Assembly (NCBI GenBank): GCA_051294375.1
Contig: CM119270.1
Span: 7,280,564 to 7,344,563, forward strand
Direction of reading: 5' to 3'
Length of the DNA: 64,000 nucleotides
Source of the DNA: Paraspadella gotoi
Lineage: Eukaryota; Chaetognatha
Positions 1-11,066 of this stretch are shown in pieces (the stretch's first letter is position 1; each line of letters opens with the position of its first letter). The position numbers and the translations under genes were made by a program. The notes under the pieces were generated by a model, which made no database searches, was not told the DNA's origin, and worked only from the letters and a program-made list of their open reading frames with translations.

Positions 1-101
1 GTGGAGGCATATATTAAATTAAATTAAATGATTATTATTTTATTCCATCTCGTCTGCTTTGAATCATCGACTTAAAAAAAAATCGGGACCACCACACTGA
101 C

Positions 102-420
102 CTCTTCCTGTCCGCACGAACGTCGCGCCCTCTTCCGACACGTACATCAGGTGCACGTGCGGATCTAGCCAGGCGAAGGCGCGAGCATCCTCGAATCTGG
201 CGTGAGCGTGGATGACGTCGTCGAAGGGGTCGCCGACGCGCTGGCGCAGTTTGTGCCGCCAAAGGACGCGGCGCACCTCAACGCGGTCGTCGAGAAGGGA
301 GCCGTCAGAAAAATACGCCCATATTCGGCGCCAGAGAAGAAAAAGTTTTAGGATCGGGAGGAAAACGAAGAAGTGAAATAAAACGCGGAAGATGACGGAC
401 CAAGAATAACAGGCTGACAT
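102..420 (-). CDS. First coding exon of an unrecognised membrane protein (partial)
   Basis: Open frame from an ATG at 420, read leftward to a good splice donor (GGAAGAG|GTCAGTG) at 102/101. It encodes about 106 residues. Residues 5-30 are strongly hydrophobic (VIFRVLFHFFVFLPILKLFLLW), either a signal anchor or first membrane segment. The remainder is charged and ends in a conserved-looking soluble stretch (HAHARFEDARAFAWLDPHVH). An acceptor-like site (AAATCAG|CGCC) lies directly before the ATG, so a 5' UTR intron is likely. CCAAT boxes on the minus strand at 950-1080 would fit its promoter. The remaining exons lie beyond the left edge. I do not recognise the family. It is not the next exon of the gene at 2055-5369: joining the two in phase gives a stop. 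Confidence 0.45.
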
Positions 421-939
421 GGCGCTGATTTGACGACGAAAAAATATGCTTTTTTTAGTATTTATTTGATATTTTTTTTTTTATGGCACGGCGTTCGTAT
501 CCAGTAACTATAAGCTACTTTGATGGCATTTAAACTGTTGGCTCGATAAGAATTTCAAAGGCCAAGATTTAAGGGAGACTGGAAAAAGCAAAATCTTGTG
601 ACCGATATGCGATTCAGTTTGAAAACAGTTTTTAGGTCCCCAACAATTCCCGTTCACCCGCCCCCCTTCTCCCCCCCTCGCTCAACCGAATCAAATCGAG
701 TTAATTAAGTTAATTGAGTTAATTGAGCCTAACTTAGTAAAGTGGTTAAGAAATTTGAATTAAGCACCTGCTCAAACGAAAATTTAGACATTTTTTAAAA
801 AATTTGAATAGACAAAAAATTTTAATATCACTCCATACTCCATATATTACTTTTTTAATATTTATTTATAAATAGGAAAGGCTAAAATTTTACAAGCGAT
901 ACAAATTACAAGCGACGAGAAAATCATCGGATTCTGATT

Positions 940-1090
940 CGCTGATTCCTCGTCGAATTCACTCGTCAACTACGTCGAGCGCGACTTTATGAGCCTCTCA
1001 TTGGTCCGTTTCTCGTATCTGATTGGTTGGCGAAAGAAAGGCCTCGCCACGTCATATTTGGTTTCTTTTAGCCAGTTTTGAGTAACTTAT
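940..1090 (-). promoter_or_regulatory. Candidate promoter with two CCAAT boxes and a CRE-like site
   Basis: A GC-richer island in AT-rich DNA. On the minus strand it has two CCAAT boxes (ATTGGTCC near 1000 and GATTGGTTGG near 1020) and a CGCCACGTCAT site near 1045 resembling an ATF/CREB half site. It lies 0.5 kb upstream of the minus-strand exon at 102-420. Function is inferred from motif spacing only. Confidence 0.35.
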
Positions 1091-1169
1091 CATTCGCGAA
1101 GAACCAGTTACAAAAAATCTTAAAATCTGAAAAGTATAATGATCTCGCCAGACATTACATCAAAGAAAA

Positions 1170-1783
1170 TTAATTTGCATATTACAGTAAATCATAATGA
1201 ACTGGAAATTCAACCAAAAAAATATTTGAATCGATATGAAACAAACAATGGACACACATTTCAACTTCCTCACTACCTCACTAATGGAACTTGATAACTA
1301 GATACAATAGCTGAACTCATTTTTTTTAATAAAAAAAATATATAATTTAAAGAAAGATAAAAAAATGTTTCAATTATTTACAATTAAAAATTTGTACAAT
1401 TTTTTTCAAATAAAAGTTGATGCGATAATCCTTTCTTTTCGTTGTTTTTAATTTTTTAGAAAGCAAAGTATTTTTTAAATTATTACAACGATTTTTTTAT
1501 TTTTTATTAAGAGACGGACATGTCAAATGCTGATGAAGGCTTGAAATCAACAAGCCGAAACATGTCCGTCTCTTAATAAAAAATAAAAAAATCGTTGTAA
1601 TAATTTAAAAAATACTATGCTTTCTCAAATAAAAGTTATAAAAGTATGTATTTTTATTCATATTAAAATTTATATATAGCTTCCCATCCAAAAGGTTTTT
1701 TAAAATCACATGTTTCATATTGATTCAAATATTTTTTTGTATGAATTTTCTTTTCAATATGATTTACTGCAAAATGCAAATTA
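1170..1783. mobile_element. Foldback element: outer inverted repeats around a palindrome with a hammerhead-like core
   Basis: Outer arms of about 74 bp (1170-1243 and 1711-1783) are imperfect reverse complements of each other. A third, direct copy of the arm lies at 1824-1890. Between the arms is a second, nearly perfect inverted repeat (1459-1523 against 1560-1624, 65 bp with one mismatch). Its 36-base loop carries the hammerhead ribozyme core. There is no coding capacity. This is a non-autonomous element of unknown class. The near-identity of the inner arms suggests recent formation or gene conversion. Confidence 0.6.
1505..1578 (+). ncRNA. Hammerhead-ribozyme-like motif with extended stem III
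   Basis: All three conserved strands occur in the right order. GTC (1522-1524) is the cleavage triplet, CTGATGA is at 1530-1536, and GAAA is at 1557-1560. Stem II is a 6-bp GGCTTG/CAAGCC hairpin with an A/T-rich loop. Stem III pairs perfectly from the U-A next to the core outward for more than 60 bp. The helix I position holds only five bases (AAATG), so helix I is minimal or absent, and efficient self-cleavage is not assured. The order of strands makes it type III. Short-stem hammerheads are known in Penelope-like retroelements and retrozymes; assignment to either is inference. Confidence 0.55.
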
Positions 1784-2054
1784 GATTATTGTATTCTATA
1801 TACTAATTTTTATATTTTTAAAAGTAATTTGCATATTGCAGTAAATCATAATGAGAAAGAGAATTCAAACAAAAAATATTTGAATCCATATTTTAAAGAT
1901 GAGAAGCCATATCTAAACTTTTAACTTATTATGATCGCACACTTTTATGAAAATCCATTGTAATTTGTAGTAGTTTTTATTTTTAAAAAAATTGTAAGCC
2001 TAGACAAAACTATATCAGAGAAAAAGCGTGACGTTGACGATAACGACGACGACA

Positions 2055-2654
2055 TTACAATGAAGCTGAGCCAAAACAAAATAAAAACAAAATAAAATAA
2101 AATAAAATAAAAAATTATTTACCTCAAAATAATTTCAATTCCCCTCAATTCGACTCAGTAATACCAATACAATTGATTAAGTTAGTTTCACTACCAAACA
2201 ACTTTACCTTTAACGTAAACATCGGAAGGGCAGGCCCGCGGACTGGTAGGTGGCGAAACGATCGCTATATCGGGACATTTAAAAGTTGAGACGCGGTTGT
2301 ACGTCCGAGAGACGTCAAAATTGGACCGCGCGACGTCGTAAATATAATTTGCGACGTCGGGTTCGAAGTTTTTGACGTTGGAGTCGAAGGTCGGGAGGTG
2401 ACCTTCGGATCGACTGTGAATTCGCTCGAGTTTTCTCGATGATCCCATCGTTGATCCTACGATGGTCGCTGGAAGAAAGAGATTGATTGATTGATTAAAT
2501 TATTATATTTAACTATCAATCTATCTATCTATCTATCTACTTACTCTATCTATCTATCTTATCTATCTGTCTAATCGATCTATATATTTTTTTCATTTAT
2601 TATTATTAAAATTAAATAATTATTATTATTATTATTTTATTATTACTATTATTA

Positions 2655-2685
<31 letters not shown>

Positions 2686-5369
2686 TAATTTTTTTTAATT
2701 AATTAATTTTATTTATTTATTTATTTATAATTTTTTCTTTTTTCTTTTTTTTATTTTTTTTTTATTTTCTTTTTTTTATTTATTATTTATTATTTATTTA
2801 TTTATTTATTTATTATTTATTTATTTATTATTTTTTATTTTTTATTATTTATTTATTTATTTATTTATTTATTATTTTTTTATTTCTTTATTTATTTATT
2901 TCCTCACTTGCTTCCCTAAAGTCGTTGACGGCGTTTTCGAAGACGGCGCGTCGTTTAAAGGATACCGTCTCCGGTTCGTTCAAAACCGCAGACGCCGCCG
3001 GAGCAGCGTTCGTCTCGAGACGCAACGTCAACTTCTCCCTGGATCCGTTCGCGACTCCGTTCTCCTCCTCCGACGATTCGCCCTCCCCGCGGTTCGGCCA
3101 TTGTTGCTGCTGCTGCTGATGCTGCTGCGTTTCGACGTATCGCTGCGGTTCGACTGGTTCGTGCTGCGCGTCGAGTTCTAGCTGCAGCTCCGAGGTCGGC
3201 ATCTCGTCGATGACACGGAGCACTCCGGTATCCATGGCTGCGATGGGTCGACTAACAGCGAAGGACGTCACTGGCGCGGGGGTGGGGAGAGGGGGGTAGA
3301 AAAGAAAACCGATGAACCAAATATATATTAAAGAAATTACAGAAATTAAAGCAACAGTTTGATAAAAAAATAGGCCTTATTTTCCCTATTTTTCCGATTT
3401 CATCTTCAAAATCGGAATGGAGTTAGTTTTCAGTTGCAAAGATTAGGTTGGAGGTTAGAGTGACGGATTATGTTGGGGATTAGGATTTACGCTTAGGGGA
3501 TATGATTTGGAAAAATTAGTGCCAGATAACAATAACAATTTCATGTACATAATAACAGTAAGGTGCAAAAAAAAACAAAAAAAAAACGCGCCACTTTATA
3601 TCAGACTTTAAAAATCACCTTGTATATTTGCTTTTTTTTAAAAAAGTGAAAAAAAGATGGTCAAAAGATAAGGAGTTTTTTTTAACAATTGGGCTACCCA
3701 TTTGGAAGTAGTAATTTTTTAAAATGAATTACTCCACAACAAAGCTAAATATAACAAAAATAATATATTAAAAACTAATATTCTTTTTTCTAATATTTTG
3801 TATTCTTTAAAAAAAATAGCCAGTTCCCAAAATGACATTTTCAAAGTTATTAAAGAATGACATGTTAATGATTTTAAAGCATTCAAATAAAATTTAATTT
3901 TCGCTTCTTATTTTAAAACACAGTTTTAAAAAAGTCATATCTCTTAAACCACTTGACTAATTGAAAAAAAAATTATACATATAGATTCTTTTTTTTAAAT
4001 TTATATATTTTTTAAAAATATTCTTATAGAGCGTTTGGAATTTAAAGTTATAAAGTGGCGCATTTTTTGGTACCTGAGTATGTATAAATTGATTTATAAT
4101 CTGAATTTGGAACATTATTTTAAAAGTTATTTTTTTAAAACTTGTGCTTATAATCCAAATAAAAATTTCCATTCCTGGGAAATAGGTAGGCAGTAAATCG
4201 ATACAGCCCTGGACAAAAAAGACAGTGCGCTCACTTATGAGTTTGCTGATGGTTGACTTTTTCGCTTTCCTGTTCCTCCTCTCCCACTTGATTTGGTTTC
4301 CCCGTTTGAAATATTCGTTGATGTATTTTTGAGATTCGTTCATCTGATGATCCGCTTCAGTTTGATACAACGTCTTTACGACGAAGAGAGCGATACCGAT
4401 GCTGGAGTGAGGAATGTTACGGAGTATATTTTTAGTTTCGGACTTTATTGTATTATATTATATTATATTATATTATATTATATTATATTATATTATATTA
4501 TATTATATTATCTTTTCGTTGGGTTTGGAATTTAGGATCAAATGAAAGTATAAGTCAATTTCGCGCTGATGAAGGCTAACATATTAGCCGAAACATTTAC
4601 GTTTTATTTTGAAAATAAATAAATTTCGTTGTCTGCAAACAAAACAAAAACCTGTTTTTAGTTATTTTTAGTTATTAACAATGTCAACCTAATCGTGTTT
4701 TACGACAAACCTTTATTTAAATGGAGTTATTTGTCGTTCAAAGAAACAAACGACGTACGTTATAAAAGTATTTATTTACATTTTAAGGTCATCAACCTTT
4801 TCAGAATAACCAACTCCGTTAAAATTAAACGTCTTCTGAACACAAACATTTCAAGCCATCGCCGCAGCTTTTTAATCTTTCTCAAGTTTCCCTCTTTTTT
4901 CCTTTGAACTTCGGTTTGATCACGTGACCAACATTCTGATTCGTTTTTGCTTCAAATAAAAATATAATAGAATCAGGGACAAACCGTCACCTGCTTTTTT
5001 GATTCAAGATTTCGCTCCACTTATTTCCGACTTCCGGTTCTTTCCGTTTAACACTGTCCCTACGACCATCTAACTGCTCCAGCACCAGCTTCATCCCCAG
5101 CCCCAGACCCATCCCTCTCCACCGCATCCGCCGCACCTGTAAGTGAAGACGACGAGGATGATGTACATCGCGGCGCCTACCTCGTCGTGCACCTGACCCG
5201 GCACCGTGGCGTTGCGGTCTTCACCGCTGGCGTTAACGGCGGCGCCGGAGTCGGCGGCGGCGGGGGCGGCGCCGAAACCGACAACGCCGTTGGCGCCGAC
5301 GACGCTGATGACGCCTAAACAGGGCGCCGCTAGAGTCAAGGCCCGCGCGAGGGCGGCGTCGGTCGTCAT
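2055..5369 (-). CDS. Single-pass membrane protein, unrecognised; about 344 aa
   Basis: Exons joined in consistent phase: 5369-5137, 4401-4235, 3270-2908, 2468-2208, and a tentative short last exon 2065-2055 (ending ASL-stop). The N-terminus has a hydrophobic stretch (LTLAAPCLGVISVVG), then two N-glycosylation sequons (NAS and NAT). A strong transmembrane helix follows (MYIILVVFTYSIGIALFVV), split by a phase-2 intron that restores the helix exactly. The cytoplasmic side is basic (KWERRNRKAKK), then poly-Gln/acidic and low in hydrophobicity. The layout, a short glycosylated ectodomain plus one helix plus cytosolic tail, recalls KCNE-type channel subunits, but I see no diagnostic KCNE motif. An alternative upstream ATG is at 5429. 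An acceptor-like CTTCCAG|CGCC precedes the chosen ATG. Confidence 0.55.
2518..2900. repeat. A/T low-complexity tract with CTAT and TTA/TTTA repeats
   Basis: (CTAT)n at 2518-2575, then nearly 300 bp of TTA, TTAT and TTTA repeats on the plus strand. It lies inside an intron of the minus-strand membrane protein gene. No exon can be read from it. Confidence 0.85.
3556..4079. mobile_element. Mariner-like MITE, copy 1 (decayed ends)
   Basis: It starts with CAGTAAGGTGCAAAA, followed by CGCGCCACTTTAT and AGACTTTAAAAATCA. It ends with the inverted counterpart (TTTAAAGTTATAAAGTGGCGC, then poly-T and a degenerate GGTACCTGAGTA). The inner terminal sequences match those of the element at 56409-57079. There is no transposase frame. 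It sits in an intron of the 2055-5369 gene. Confidence 0.6.
4449..4512. repeat. (TATTA)n microsatellite
   Basis: About 13 units of TATTA, in the first intron of the minus-strand membrane protein gene. Confidence 0.9.
4554..4640 (+). ncRNA. Second hammerhead-like motif, degenerate stem III
   Basis: GTC at 4554-4556, CTGATGA at 4566-4572, a 6-bp stem II (GGCTAA/TTAGCC) and GAAA at 4590-4593. Helix I space is nine bases. Stem III pairs only partly, so this copy is probably inactive. Downstream, TTTATTTTG..AATAAATTTCGTTG resembles the sequence after the first copy (AATAAAAAAATCGTTG), so the two belong to one family. It lies in the first intron of the 2055-5369 gene. Confidence 0.45.
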
Positions 5370-5429
5370 GGCGCTGGAAGACGATGACGAAAACGACGAC
5401 GACGACGAAGAATTTGATGACCAAAACAA

Positions 5430-5911
5430 AAGGCACTAACTTAGTTGCAGTTCTTATTTTATTAATATTTTATTTGTTTTCGTTCTTTATTTTTTGATAA
5501 AGCTAACTTCTTTTTTAGAAAATCACACGTTTCGCTTTATATATTTTATGTATTTATCTTTAATAACGTCGATAGTTAATTTGGGACTTTATTCATCGCC
5601 GACTCGAACCGTAAACAAAAGGGTCTTCCATCCCGACGAAGATTTTTCGCTCAAGATTCAAGATGGCGACGGACGAGGCTCAGTCCGAGTTGATCGGTCG
5701 TCTTTCTCTTCATCCCTAAATTTGTCGTTGAGTTCGTCTTTAAATTTGCCGTTAGTCATGTTTGTCGAAAGTAATTATTGTTTGGTCTTGATGGCTCGGC
5801 GTTGAATGTTTTTTACGTTGTGGTGGTTAAATGTGGTCTTCGTGGATTTGGAATACAATACGTGTTAGACTTTTGGTTCTTTTACATACTGGGAGGAATA
5901 AATGGAAGAGG

Positions 5912-5958
<47 letters not shown>

Positions 5959-7245
5959 ATAGCTTTTCTTTTTTTGCCTCGATTAACAGCAAAGACAAGC
6001 AAAATCAAATGGCGAGGGAGTCATATTTTGCAACGCAATGATTAAGGAGAAGAAAGACTGAGAGTTGGAGGCGCTGCGAGAGAAAATGACGACCAGAATA
6101 AAAAAAAAAAACATTGCAAAATTCTACTAAATTACATAAAATGTTAAAAAATTTTTTAAAAAAACATTTCTTTATGAACTAAGGATCAGCGAAGTAGACT
6201 TTTCATGAAAGCTGACCGGTCCTAAATTTATCGACGTCAAAAACAACAGTGACAGGAAAATAACAAGATATAATCAGAATACGAAAACTCAAAAGGGAAA
6301 ATTATATTTAAAAAAAATCTCTAGCCATTGGCGTCGATTTGAAATAAAAATATTCCGATTTGTTGAAAACTCCTTTTATTTTGTATTCGTTATTTTTTTT
6401 TTTTTTTACTTAATTTTATTTATTTTCTTTTTTTTCCAGGGAAAGAAAAGAAGAATAAAAAGGAAACTGCGGTCGTTGTCTTCTTCGAAGGAAGGAGACC
6501 TTTCCCTGTCTTGAAGAGGGAGTTTGGTGGAGGAAAGAGGAGATGCGGGAGGAAGAGGAGGACTCGAGAGGAGAGAGAGGAAGCGTGGGTGGGGTCGGCT
6601 GGGGTGGGGCGAGGGGGGAGGAAGGGTAAGGCAAGTTCCATGGGCAACGATGTCATGTCGGCGGAGAAGAAAAGACACGAACGCTGAAAAAGACAAAAAA
6701 AAAAGAAATAATGATATACGCTGGCGATTGGAAGGAAGAGGAGGAGGAGGAGGAAGAGGAGGATAAAAAGGAGAAATAGAAGAGGGAGGAAGAGGAGAAG
6801 GAAAGGTAAGGTAGTGTTTAATATTGGTTGGAAAATAAAACAGGAAAAAAAAAAAAGAAAAGAGAGGAAGTTGCCCGGGAGAGTAAGAAGGAAGCCGAAA
6901 AGTTGTTAAAATGGAAGAGTAGGTTACGTCTGTAATAAGGGATAAGGTCCAGGGGGCCCGCGGCTTCAGTCTGACGGAGGTTTTTATGCAAAGGTAAGTT
7001 AGCCCATGAAAGATACAAGGTTAAGGGTAAGGGCGGTAAGGCGACACTCGGAATTTTGCCGTTTGTGTAGCGGCCAAAAATTTGACCGAGATTTCCTCAG
7101 ATCCGGGTCTGAGTTTCTCAAGTACTTTTTATAGTCCCCACATCCGGTTTGAACGGACGGACGGACCGGCTTTGCAAGAAGCTCGAAAGGTTTTAAAGGT
7201 TTTTTTATACGTAAGGAATATAAAGTGTGTTTTGCAAAAAAGAAA

Positions 7246-7320
<75 letters not shown>

Positions 7321-7923
7321 CTCTCTCTACTTCTCTCTCTCTCTCTCTCTCTCTCTATCATTTTCTCTAAGTGTATGTTGTGGCGGTATATTCATATTCA
7401 CATCGTCGAGCGCGGTTATAGTTATGGTTGCCTCCGACAATAAAATACTCCAGGGAAGCATCACGCCAATTTTCAATGAACTAATTCTATCTATATTCAT
7501 TCGGTTATCATTTAGAATTAGACAATTATTAATCAAACATTGAGAAATTACAGAAATCTTAAAGATGGAATATATTTTAGTTTCATGCGTAGTGTAGAAA
7601 AACGTGAGCAATGGAGTGATTGAACGCTAATTCAAATTTGAATGACAAATAATGTTAAAAAATACACCGATGGCCTATTAAATTTTTTTCTTTACATTAT
7701 GATAATTGATGAAAAATGTTGATCATGGTAAAACTGAAATTAATCAATTAATAAAGAAGTAATAATGAAAATCATAATGTTTAACAAAATAAAATAACAT
7801 TATTTTCATTCAAAATTAAACAACAACGACAAAGAATTTATTGAAAACAATTCTCTCTTTTTTTTTTAACTTGCGAAACCAATTCAATCCATGTTTTATG
7901 TGTGTATAACTCTATATATTTTT
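5430..7923. other. Stretch without a supported gene; GA/TC microsatellites
   Basis: Holds (GA)n at 5920-5955, a purine-rich tract at 6436-6830 (GAAGAGGAGG-type) and a (TC)n tract at 7243-7357. An acceptor-like TTTTCCAG at about 6438 opens a frame of about 80 codons, but it is compositionally driven, has no partner exons and matches nothing I know. I see no convincing gene. Confidence 0.6.
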
Positions 7924-8744
7924 ATAACTTTTTTATCTCTTTTTTCTCTCTTCCTTCTTCTTCTTCTTCTCTTCCCTCTCCCTCTCCTTCCTCTTGAGCG
8001 ACGCCATCAGACGGTAAACGATGTAAACTAAAAAAATTGGAAACAAAAGATGTCAATTCTCAAGAATAAAAAAATAGAACAGACAGATCGTATTTCCAAA
8101 TAAAATAACTGGTAATGAACGACATCACTGTATTTAATTGAATGAAACAATTGATAATAATTCACGATTTGAAGGGGTCGCAAATCTTGTTCACAAGTCA
8201 AAATGAGCTCACCGCAAATGAGGGCCAACGGCAACGCCCACAAAAACACATGATACAGTTCGCCGCCAAAGGTAATGCCGGCGATTTGTTGGCCGCCAGT
8301 TTGGCCGTTCTCTTTCATCATTTGGCGGACAAGGGCTGCGGCGACCGCCTGGAGAAGATAAAAGTCAATCAATGAATCTGTGACGCGTCGCTTCATCTCA
8401 GCCACGGCTAAGCGAGGCTCGAACCCGTAAATCTTGAGCCCCAAGGGTTCGTCATCGAGAGTCACCTCCATGCTGATGTTGTCTTTGTCGAAATCCAAGT
8501 TCATCCCTTTGAGAAGTTCCTGTATTCTCTCCATGTCGGGTTCGTCCATATTGAGGGGATTTTCTGTAAGGATTTTTCATTAAAATGACATTTAAACCTG
8601 AAAATGTTTTATTGACATCAATTGGTCTCACGATTAAAACCGATAGAAACAATGCTAGTAAAATAACAGATAAAAATAACTTTCCCCCCTCAAGATATCC
8701 TTAAACTCCATTGCTTTGTTTTAGAAGAAAATAATACCTGCCAT
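7924..8744 (-). CDS. Small membrane protein, unrecognised, 153 aa
   Basis: Three exons join in phase: 8744-8738 (ATGGCAG, a 7-base coding start), 8563-8213 and 8027-7924. The protein begins MAENPLNMDEPDMERIQ. Its N-terminal half is acidic and soluble, with a GLKIYGFEPRLAVAEMKRR segment. One clear transmembrane helix (YHVFLWALPLALICVYIVYR) is split by the last intron. It ends in a Lys/Glu/Arg-rich cytosolic tail. A second weaker hydrophobic stretch (DSLIDFYLLQAVAAALV) precedes a GQTGGQQ linker. The basic tail directly after the helix suggests an ER or Golgi resident with N-out topology; this is inference. The family is not recognised. Confidence 0.6.
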
Positions 8745-9309
8745 AGTGAATGTGAAGAAAAAATTATGCTAGTTAAAAGTTTTTGATTAGCTACAAAATT
8801 ATGTTAAAAGTAAATACTGACGAGTAGTGTCTTTTTCAGTTCGATTAAAAAACAAAGAAATCTAGAATTTTGACTCTGAGAAATTATCAGGTGGGGCTAA
8901 GAATCGATTTCGATCGAATATTTAAGCGGTAAAAAGATTAGATTATTAACCATAGTAAACATTTTAATTAACAGCCACATAGTTTTAAGACTTTCTTTCC
9001 GTACGACTTTCTTACGTTAATCTCTAATTATTTATGTAATTATTCCAAAGAAGCAGGAGAGAGTTTTACAAAATTTTTGGACGTAACACTTAACTAAAAA
9101 TTCCATTTAAAATCCAACCTTACATTAGTTGGAAATTATCTCTGATTAATTTTAAAAAAATAAACTTTTCACTTTAACCTTATCTTATAAGATCTTCTAT
9201 TATCAAAGCACAAAATAACAATTTACAAATATCAAATGAACTTTAATTCGTTGCAAAACATTTTAAACTAATTAAAAAATTTAAAAGTTTTTTATTATAT
9301 AAAAAAACT
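8745..9309. other. AT-rich intergenic spacer
   Basis: Between the divergent 153-aa gene (-) and the QRICH2-like gene (+). AT-rich, with no CCAAT or CpG island that I can point to and no open frame worth naming. It presumably contains both promoters. Confidence 0.5.
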
Positions 9310-9993
9310 ATGAATAAGACGGAGGTTCCGCTGTCGTTCGTGGTGGACATGGCGTTGGGATCCCCGGAGACGGGATGCTGCAACCTCAACCTCCTTCACG
9401 TCTGCATCACGAGGATAATCAAGACTTTGAAAGTGATGACTAAAGAGGAGAGCAAATGATCCGCTTCTCATTCGGACAACTAGACCAATTATATTCAATC
9501 AATCAATCAATCGTTAATCCAATCAGTCCTTTAAATCAATCAATCACTCTTGTAATCAACATAACAGTCGGTCGATCGGTCCATCCAATCAATCCAACCA
9601 ATCGGTCATTTCAATGAAATCGATTAATAACTCTTGTAATCAAACAAACGGTCAGAAAATGCTTACTATCGGTATCAGTCAGTCCAATAAATAAATCTAA
9701 TCGAATCTTCAATCCAATCAATCCAATCTATCGACTTTCCAGATCCAAGACGATCCCGTTTCCGCCTCGGAGATGGGCCTCCAGGACAATTTCGATTTCT
9801 ACAAAGAGACGAAGAATCGAACCAACGATATGTGGACGATGATGAAGATGAAGAAGGAAGTGCAGACTGGATTGGAAGGCGTCGACCGACTGTTCGAGAT
9901 ATTTTCCGACATGATTAACGGAGGTTATTTAATTAAAGTATTTGATTTAAAAAAATCATTGATTGATTGATTGGTTGATTGATTCATTGATTG

Positions 9994-10025
<32 letters not shown>

Positions 10026-10768
10026 CATGATTTATTGATCGATCAATCAAGTAATCTGACATTGAATGAACTAAGTGACAAAGATTGTTCTTAGTGAACT
10101 TTAAATGAATGACATGAAAAAATATTTAATGAATGAATGAAGTATCAATGTGTCATTAAATCGAGCAGATAATAAGCCCCAAATAATTGAATATTGAATA
10201 TTCGAACAGTACTTTCAAAAACTCCACCCTCCACAACGCCGTCAAACCCACAGAGACGAACGTGGTGACGTGGGGCGCCCTGGACGAGCATCTCCACATG
10301 GGCGAAGCGAAAACCCACGAGGAGCTGAAGAAGACTCTCCGCGATCTGAAGGACGCGAAAGATTTCTTCGGTGAAGACAAGGAGAAGATCAAAGATATCG
10401 AGAAGAAGGAGGAAGAGATAATGGAAAGAAAAAGGAGATTCGAGGAGCGGGATGATAGGTGGAGTTAATGATTAAAAAGTCTCTAAACGTGCCTCGCGTT
10501 TCGATCGTCAATCATTAGATATTCAATAGACCCAATTTAAACAATATCATATCATATCGTGTAATAATAATTATGATTTCTCGGAAATAGAGCCTCCCGA
10601 CGATCGATGCCCCGAATGTCCATCCGCAACATCTTTCCCGACGACGACGACGACGACGAAGCAGAAGAAGGATCCATCAGTCGGTTTGCGTCCGTCAGTC
10701 CGGCTCCGGATTCCGTCAAATCGGGACCGACGTCGTCGCCGGCGCCTCCTTCGGCGTCTCCGAAAGGT

Positions 10769-10823
<55 letters not shown>

Positions 10824-11030
10824 GGGCGGGAAGGGGAAGGTAGGGCGAAAATGTAATAGAGTCTTGCAAGGATCTGCTATGTCAGTATAAGAGTGATGGG
10901 GGCCTTAAACTGCCAAAGCCTGTCCAAAGTCAGGGGCAAGAAAACTTATTTATTTAATGAATTGGTTGTACCGATTTCATAGAGGTCACAAAGATCGCTA
11001 ATTACTTATTGGACGCAAACAGTAAACCAT

Positions 11031-11066
<36 letters not shown>

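Noticed and set aside
6438-6686. Acceptor-like site followed by an 80-codon frame rich in Lys, Arg and Gly
   Set aside because: Purine-rich composition keeps several frames open, and no partner exon or family resemblance was found.
7225-7543. Long Ser/Leu open frames over the (TC)n tract
   Set aside because: They are pure translations of a dinucleotide repeat.
9295-9498. Minus-strand frame opposite QRICH2-like exon 1
   Set aside because: Shadow of the plus-strand exon, which has in-phase splicing and a family motif.
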